Shown here piece by piece: positions 59,519 through 64,000 of a DNA stretch of 64,000 nt. The notes beneath the pieces are model-generated. The model saw only the letters and a list, made by a program, of their open reading frames with translations. It was not told the origin of the DNA and ran no database searches. The position numbers and the translations under genes were made by a program. This DNA is from Actinoallomurus soli. Lineage in GTDB: Bacteria; Actinomycetota; Actinomycetes; Streptosporangiales; Streptosporangiaceae. Location of the stretch: the NCBI RefSeq assembly GCF_024055715.1, contig NZ_JAMXMV010000011.1, forward strand, positions 1 to 64,000. Direction: 5' to 3'. Numbering within the stretch: the first letter of the stretch is position 1; every line of letters starts with the position of its first letter.

Positions 59519-60306
59519 TCGGACTCCTCCAGTTCGACCATCAGGTGGGTGACGAGCCGCTCCGGCGGCGTGTTCGCCGGGTCGGAGACGTAGACCTCGC
59601 GCAGCGGGCCGGTGGGCGTGTGCCCCCGGTCGCCCGCCCAGGCCAGCAGCGCGTGTGCGGTGAGGCCGATCTGGTCGTACGGCCCGACGTGGGTCGCCGA
59701 CGCGAACAGCCCGCCGCGCAGCACGTCCGGCGCGGTGCCCGGGACGGCCATGTCCGTCTCGGCCGCGACCGTGACCGGGACCTCTGCGGCCAGGTCCAGC
59801 GGGAACAGCCCGATCGGCGCCACGGTCGGCCCCGCCGCGGCCAGCGCGCCCATCAGGCGCGCGACGCACGCCGACGTGACCGCGCCGATCCCGTCCGGCG
59901 GCGCGACGTCGCGGACGGCGACGACGCGGCGGGCCGGTTCGCGGACCAGGCTCACCTCGGGGCTGGGCAGCCCGTCGGCGAGGATGCGCTCCAGCGCCGC
60001 GAGGTTGCGCCGGCGACGCGCGAGGTCGGCCTCCATCGCGTCCCGTACGCCGCCCAGCGCGCCGGTCCCGTCGGCCAGCACCCGGCCGATCGCCGGGAGC
60101 GGCACGTCGAGGGAGCGCAGCAGGCCGATGACAAGGGCGTCCCGGGACTGGTCCGGCCGGTAGTAGCGGTATCCGGTGTCCGGGTCGACGTGCGCCGGGA
60201 CCAGGAGGCCCAGGTCGTCGTAGTTCCGAAGCTGCTTGACGCTCAGCCGGCAGAGCCGGGCGAACCGCCCGATCGGCAGGTATCCCTCGTTCACGGACTT
60301 CAGCAT
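59515..60306 (-). CDS. MerR-family multidrug-type regulator with GyrI-like domain
   Basis: 263 aa. N-terminal MerR helix-turn-helix YLPIGRFARLCRLSVKQLRN continuing YDDLGLLVPAHVDPDTGYRY; coiled-coil linker (residues 80-115); and a C-terminal GyrI-like effector domain (RRVVAVRDVAPP, LFASATHVGPYDQIGLTAHA, LREVYVSDPANTPPERLVTH). It resembles BmrR-type activators. GGGGAG precedes the ATG. The next gene (GyrI-like) overlaps it by 4 bp. Confidence 0.92.
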   Translation of the reverse strand: MLKSVNEGYLPIGRFARLCRLSVKQLRNYDDLGLLVPAHVDPDTGYRYYRPDQSRDALVIGLLRSLDVPLPAIGRVLADGTGALGGVRDAMEADLARRRRNLAALERILADGLPSPEVSLVREPARRVVAVRDVAPPDGIGAVTSACVARLMGALAAAGPTVAPIGLFPLDLAAEVPVTVAAETDMAVPGTAPDVLRGGLFASATHVGPYDQIGLTAHALLAWAGDRGHTPTGPLREVYVSDPANTPPERLVTHLMVELEESE

Positions 60307-60366
60307 GGTGTCTCCCCTAGAAGGAGAGTCCAACGATTCGGGCCGTCAGCCCGTAATGTCGCAGTC

Positions 60367-61485
60367 GTGGTCGAGCAGATGTGGCGGGCGGTCGGGGTCT
60401 ACCGGCTCATCGCCCTCGTGTACGCGGCGGTCGTCATCGTGCGCGACCACCACCGGTACGCGCATCCCGGCGGCGGCCTCGTGGCGCTCACCGTGATGGC
60501 GGCGTGGTCGGCGCCGGCCACGGCGGCGTACGCACGGGCGCCGGCGCGGCGGCCCTGGGTGGCCGGCGCGGACGTCGCGGTCGCGGCGGCCCTGATCCTC
60601 GCCACCCGGCTGGTCGACACGGCCGCCCGCATCGACCACGGCGCGGGGACGCTGCCCCTGTGCTGGGCGGCCGCGCCGGTGCTGGCCTGCGCCGTCGCCG
60701 GCGGCCCGTGGGCGGGGTTCGCGGGCGCGGCGGTCCTGTCGGCCGCCGACCTGCTGGAACGCCAGGCGCTGCCGCGCAACACGTTCAACGGCATCGTGCT
60801 GCTGCTGATCGCGGGCACGGTCGGCGGTCACGTCGTACGGCTCGTGCTGCGCGCGGAGGCCGCCCTCGACCGCGCGGCCCGGCGGGAGGCGGCGACGGCC
60901 GAGCGGCAGCGCATCGCGCGCGACATCCACGACTCGGTCCTGCAGGTCCTCGCGCTGGTCAGCGCGCGCGGCCGGGAGCTCGGCGGTGAGGCGGCCGAGC
61001 TGGGCCGGCTCGCCGGGGAGCAGGAGACGGCGCTGCGAACGCTGATCGCGCTCCCCCCGGCCCCGGCCCCGGACGGCCGGCTCGACCTACGGACACTGCT
61101 CGAACCCCTGGCCGGCGACCGGGTCACCGTCTCCTGCCCCGCCCAGGAGGTGCTCCTGCCCGAGGCGGCGGCCCGGGCCCTGGCCGCCGCGACCGGCGAG
61201 GCGCTCGACAACGTCCGCCGGCACGCGGGTCCGGACGCGCGCGCCTGGGTGCTGCTCGACGACGAGGGCGAGGCCGTCGCGGTCAGCGTCCGGGACGACG
61301 GAGTGGGGTTCGCCGCCGGCCGGCTGACCGAGGCGGCCGAGGCCGGCCGCCTCGGCGTCGCGCAGTCCATCGTCGGCCGGGTCGCCGAGCTCGGCGGGGA
61401 GGCCGCCGTCCTGTCGGCGCCCGGCAGGGGCACCGAGGTCGAACTACGGATCCCGAGGAACGAGGTCGGACACCATGGACGCTGA
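60367..61485 (+). CDS. Sensor histidine kinase (NarL-type, HisKA_3)
   Basis: 372 aa. About five membrane helices in residues 5-155, then HisKA_3 with ERQRIARDIHDSVLQVLALV (phospho-His) and a C-terminal HATPase (ALDNVRRHAG N-box, VRDDGVGFAA G1 box, GRGTEVELRI). The GTG start at 60367 has TAATGT about 10 bases before it, consistent with a leaderless transcript. It overlaps the response regulator gene by 11 bp. Confidence 0.93.
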   Translation: MVEQMWRAVGVYRLIALVYAAVVIVRDHHRYAHPGGGLVALTVMAAWSAPATAAYARAPARRPWVAGADVAVAAALILATRLVDTAARIDHGAGTLPLCWAAAPVLACAVAGGPWAGFAGAAVLSAADLLERQALPRNTFNGIVLLLIAGTVGGHVVRLVLRAEAALDRAARREAATAERQRIARDIHDSVLQVLALVSARGRELGGEAAELGRLAGEQETALRTLIALPPAPAPDGRLDLRTLLEPLAGDRVTVSCPAQEVLLPEAAARALAAATGEALDNVRRHAGPDARAWVLLDDEGEAVAVSVRDDGVGFAAGRLTEAAEAGRLGVAQSIVGRVAELGGEAAVLSAPGRGTEVELRIPRNEVGHHGR

Positions 61486-62290
61486 CGCGCACTCCGAAAA
61501 GACGGGGCCCGGCACCGTGGACGGCGGCGCAGGCTCCGGAGGGACGAGGCCCGGCACCGTGGACGCCGGCGCAGGCTCCGGAGGGACGAGGCCCGCGACC
61601 ATGGACGCCGGCACAGACTCCGCAGGAACGCGGCCCGAGACCGTGGACGCCGGCGGTCCGCCCCGCCTGCTGGTCGTGGACGACCACCCGATCTGGCGCG
61701 ACGGCATCGCGGACCGGCTGGCGGCGGCCGGCCTCCCGGTCGTGGGCACGGCCGGCGACGGGGCCCAGGCACTGCGGGTGGCCCGGGCCACCCGGCCGCA
61801 GGTCGTCCTCCTCGACCTGCACCTGCCGGACCTCGGCGGCGCGGAGGTGACACGGCGGCTGCTGGCCGCGGATCCTTCCGTCCGCGTGCTGGTCCTGTCG
61901 GCCAGCGGGGAGCGCCAGGACGTCCTCGACGCCGTGACGGCGGGCGCCACCGGCTACCTGACGAAGTCGGCGTCCCTGGAGGACGTCGTCGCGGCGGTCC
62001 GCGCGGCGGCGGCCGGGGAGGCGGTGTTCACGCCCGGGCTGGCCGGACTGGTCCTCGGGGAGTACCGCCGGCTGGTCACGGCGCCGGAGAAGGAGACGCC
62101 CCGGCTGACGAACCGGGAGACCGAGGTGCTGCGGCTCGTCGCCAAGGGCCTGACCTACCGCGAGATCGCCGAACGCCTCGTCCTGTCGCACCGCACGGTC
62201 CAGAACCACGTGCAGAACACCCTGACCAAGCTGCAGCTGCACAACAAGGCGCAGCTCGTGCGCTACGCGCTGGAACAGGGCCTCGGCTGA
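61475..62290 (+). CDS. NarL/LuxR response regulator with repeated N-terminal extension
   Basis: 271 aa. Receiver domain begins at residue 64 (RLLVVDDHPIWRDGIADRLA) with phospho-Asp in VVLLDLHLPDLGG and Lys in YLTKSAS; LuxR helix-turn-helix is LTNRETEVLRLVAKGLTYRE and SHRTVQNHVQNTLTKLQL. Residues 12-62 are a 14-residue tandem repeat (PGTVDAGAGSGGTR, three units plus partial), which ordinary NarL regulators lack. The ATG at 61475 has an upstream GAGG; a later in-frame ATG at unit 3 could also be used. Confidence 0.93.
   Translation: MDADAHSEKTGPGTVDGGAGSGGTRPGTVDAGAGSGGTRPATMDAGTDSAGTRPETVDAGGPPRLLVVDDHPIWRDGIADRLAAAGLPVVGTAGDGAQALRVARATRPQVVLLDLHLPDLGGAEVTRRLLAADPSVRVLVLSASGERQDVLDAVTAGATGYLTKSASLEDVVAAVRAAAAGEAVFTPGLAGLVLGEYRRLVTAPEKETPRLTNRETEVLRLVAKGLTYREIAERLVLSHRTVQNHVQNTLTKLQLHNKAQLVRYALEQGLG
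61508..61666 (+). repeat. 42-bp coding minisatellite in the response regulator
   Basis: Three full 42-bp units and a partial one encode PGTVDGGAGSGGTR, PGTVDAGAGSGGTR, PATMDAGTDSAGTR and PETVDAGGPPR. The first two units are nearly identical at DNA level, suggesting recent duplication. Confidence 0.85.
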
Positions 62291-62324
62291 CCGCCCGGCA
62301 CCGTCTTGCGGGAGGTCGTCGCAC

Positions 62325-63338
62325 CTACTGGTCGGCGGAGCCGAGCGGGCCGGTGGAGCTGCGGACGACCAGCTCGGGCCGGAAGACCAGCTCGGTGTGC
62401 GGCGCGCCGACGCCCTGGATCTCGTCGAGGAGGCTGCGCACCGCGACGAGGGCCATCTCGCGTACGGGCTGGCGGACCGTGGTGAGCGGCGGATCGACGT
62501 AGGCCATCAGCGGCGAGTCGTCGAAGCCGATGACGGACACGTCCTCGGGCACCCGCAGGCCGCGCTGACGGGCGGCGCGGATCGCCCCGATCGCCATCAT
62601 GTCGCTGCCGCAGCAGATCGCGGTGCAGCCCTGGTCGAGCAGCCGCTTCGCCGCGGCCTCGCCGCCCTCGACCGTGAAGATGGTGTTGACGACCTGGTCC
62701 CCGACCTCGGTGATCCCGAGGTGCTCGGCCATCCCCCGGCGGTATCCCTCGGTCTTCCGGATGACCGGCACGAACCGCTCCTGGCCGACGGCCAGCCCGA
62801 TGCGGCGGTGCCCCAGGTGCGCCAGGTGGGCCACTGCCAGCTCCATCGCGCCGACCTCGTCGCTGGAGACGAAGGTGGCGTCGACCCCCTCGGCGTAGCC
62901 GTTGATCAGCACGATCGGCAGCCCGCGGTCCGTGAGCCGCTTGTAGCGGCCGTGGTCGGCCTGGGAGTCGGCGTGCAGGCCGGAGACGAAGACGATCCCG
63001 GAGACCCCGCGTTCGAGGAGGAGGTCGGTGTAGTCGTCCTCGTTGATGCCGCCGGGAGCGAGCGCGCCGAGCACCGCGGTGTAGCCGTGCACGGCCAGGG
63101 TGTTCTCGATGACCTGGGCGAACGCCGGGAAGATGGGGTTGTCCAGCTCGGCGACGATCAGGCCGATGAGCCCGCTGCGCGGCGGCCGGAGGCGGGTGGG
63201 CCGTTCGTACCCGAGGACGTCGAGCGCGTCGATGACCGCCTGCCGCGTCGCCGGCGCCACGCCCTGCCGGCCGTTGAGCACCCGGCTCACGGTGGCCTCG
63301 CTCACTCCGGCTTGGGCGGCGATGTCCGCCAGGCGCAT
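62325..63338 (-). CDS. malR: LacI-family maltose regulator, MalR/Reg1-like
   Basis: 337 aa. The sequence closely resembles Streptomyces MalR: MRLADIAAQAGVSEATVSRV, GLIGLIVAELDNPIFPAFAQ, VSGIVFVSGLHADSQADHG, GSDMMAIGAIRAARQRGLRV and PEDVSVIGFDDSPLMAYVDP. It represses maltose/starch utilisation and is divergent from an alpha-amylase. The ATG at 63338 is preferred because homology begins there; GTGs at 63344 and 63350 are also possible. Confidence 0.9.
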   Translation of the reverse strand: MRLADIAAQAGVSEATVSRVLNGRQGVAPATRQAVIDALDVLGYERPTRLRPPRSGLIGLIVAELDNPIFPAFAQVIENTLAVHGYTAVLGALAPGGINEDDYTDLLLERGVSGIVFVSGLHADSQADHGRYKRLTDRGLPIVLINGYAEGVDATFVSSDEVGAMELAVAHLAHLGHRRIGLAVGQERFVPVIRKTEGYRRGMAEHLGITEVGDQVVNTIFTVEGGEAAAKRLLDQGCTAICCGSDMMAIGAIRAARQRGLRVPEDVSVIGFDDSPLMAYVDPPLTTVRQPVREMALVAVRSLLDEIQGVGAPHTELVFRPELVVRSSTGPLGSADQ

Positions 63339-63391
63339 GCTCACATGCACGAATGTACCGCCGGACGCGATGACCGGCGCTGACGTCACCG

Positions 63392-63415
63392 CTGCAATCT
63401 TTCGCAACCTTGCAG
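63392..63415. promoter_or_regulatory. Candidate MalR operator upstream of amylase
   Basis: CTGCAA-12 nt-TTGCAG is an inverted repeat; the right half gives CTTGCAG, the heptamer found in Streptomyces maltose and amylase promoters. An additional CGCAA lies between the arms. It lies 54 bp upstream of malR and about 119 bp upstream of the amylase. Confidence 0.6.
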
Positions 63416-63533
63416 AAAAGTATTGATAACAACCTACGGGCGGGTTACCGTCACGGCGACACAGCGGAAACACACAGCGGTCGCGAGACCCTCGGGGGAC
63501 CCCGCCCACTCTCCTCACCCCAGGAGGCCCCGC

Positions 63534-64000
63534 ATGCTGAAACGCCTGCTGCCCGCGCTGGCCGTCGCGCTGGCGGCCACGATCACGCCGGTGGCCGGTG
63601 CCGGCCCCGCCACGGCGTCGCCCACCGGCGACCACGACGTCATCGCCAACCTCTTCGAGTGGAACTGGAACTCCGTCGCCTCCGAGTGCACGAACGTGCT
63701 CGGCCCCGACGGCTACGGCGCCGTCCAGGTCGCCCCGCCCGAGGACTCCCTCACCCGCAGCGGCCACCCGTGGTGGGAGGTCTACCAGCCCGCCGACTAC
63801 GACGTGAACAGCCGCATGGGCACCCGGTCGCAGTTCGCCGCCATGGTGTCGGCCTGTCACGCCGCGGGCGTGAAGGTGTACGCCGACGCGGTCATCAACC
63901 ACATGACCGGCCAGGGCAGCACGAGCTACGGCGGCAAGACCTTCTCCAAGTACGACTACCCCGGCATCTACTCCTCGGCCGACTTCCACAACTACCCGTC
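63534..64000 (+). CDS. Secreted alpha-amylase (GH13), partial at window end
   Basis: First 155 residues of an extracellular alpha-amylase. A Sec signal (residues 1-30, MLKRLLPALAVALAATITPV, cleavage near ATASP) leads into the GH13 barrel: VIANLFEWNWNSVASECTNV, LGPDGYGAVQVAPPEDSLTR, PWWEVYQPADYDVNSRMGTR and the conserved region I VYADAVINHMTG. The catalytic Asp/Glu/Asp lie beyond the window. AGGAGG precedes the ATG. Control by MalR is suggested by the divergent gene and the CTTGCAG site. Confidence 0.93.
   Translation, partial: MLKRLLPALAVALAATITPVAGAGPATASPTGDHDVIANLFEWNWNSVASECTNVLGPDGYGAVQVAPPEDSLTRSGHPWWEVYQPADYDVNSRMGTRSQFAAMVSACHAAGVKVYADAVINHMTGQGSTSYGGKTFSKYDYPGIYSSADFHNYP

Noticed and set aside
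20-63989. Very long open frames (up to over 700 codons) opposite or out of phase with recognised genes
   Set aside because: GC-rich DNA makes long stop-free frames in all phases. These are Arg/Gly/Ala-rich, lack domains, and oppose genes with clear motifs.
1-64000. CRISPR array, tRNA, rRNA, intact insertion sequence or integrase
   Set aside because: No regularly spaced direct repeats, no tRNA-like T-loop/acceptor pattern in intergenic DNA, and no transposase or recombinase motifs were seen.

Overview
The window is GC-rich actinomycete chromosome (third codon positions almost all G/C). Coding is dense on both strands, Shine-Dalgarno motifs are of the GGAG/AGGAGG type, and many starts look leaderless. 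Gene families such as a MalR-type LacI regulator, an XRE/RsbW-like ATPase/DUF397 module, CobN/CobQ/CobD and a class II HelD fit a soil actinobacterium (Streptomyces or Streptosporangiales relatives). I cannot name the genus from sequence alone. I see no rRNA, tRNA, CRISPR array or intact insertion sequence.

Layout. 0-8.4 kb: a probable mannoside (mannan-oligosaccharide) operon on the minus strand, comprising a LacI regulator, lipoprotein binding protein, two permeases, a cytoplasmic GH5-like glycosidase, a ROK sugar kinase and mannose-6-phosphate isomerase, with two CCGG-centred operators. 8.6-14 kb: Rrf2 regulator, SpoIIE-type phosphatase, Nudix hydrolase (plus a decayed Nudix fragment), P450, EamA exporter divergent from an Lrp regulator. 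14-23 kb: aldo/keto reductase, MFS pump with divergent TetR, HelD, quinone oxidoreductase, a Ser/Thr kinase remnant, an RsbW-like ATPase and a UTRA regulator. 23-27 kb: an alpha/beta hydrolase and a patch of polysaccharide or wall hydrolases (GH16-like, GH25, a CHAP-like half domain, GH114). 27-33 kb: GH4 glycosidase, DeoR regulator and a second sugar ABC transporter.

33-48 kb: a split cobalamin region. CobN lies behind a cobalamin riboswitch, and CobQ and CobD lie about 8 kb further on. Between them are an MFS/MarR pair, an AbiE-type abortive-infection/toxin-antitoxin pair with a 13-bp inverted repeat at its start, AraC, VOC, a truncated AMP-binding protein, an oxidoreductase and a methyltransferase. 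48-51 kb: DUF302, then the XRE/DUF397/ATPase module and an SMP-30 lactonase. 51-58 kb: HtpG, a Cml-like efflux pump with a leader peptide and an RBS-sequestering hairpin, a glycosyltransferase beside a nonsense-mutated TetR gene, and a SolA-like oxidase. 58-64 kb: small enzymes, a MerR/GyrI-like pair, a two-component system, and MalR divergent from a secreted alpha-amylase that runs off the window.

Two themes recur. The first is regulated sugar catabolism: three clusters, each with a candidate local operator. The second is recent gene decay: Nudix, protein kinase, TetR, and probably the DUF397, CHAP and AMP-binding genes. The most unusual items are the attenuator-controlled efflux gene, the AbiE operator architecture, the unsecreted CHAP/GH25 pair, and in-frame minisatellites at the N-termini of an exporter and a response regulator.
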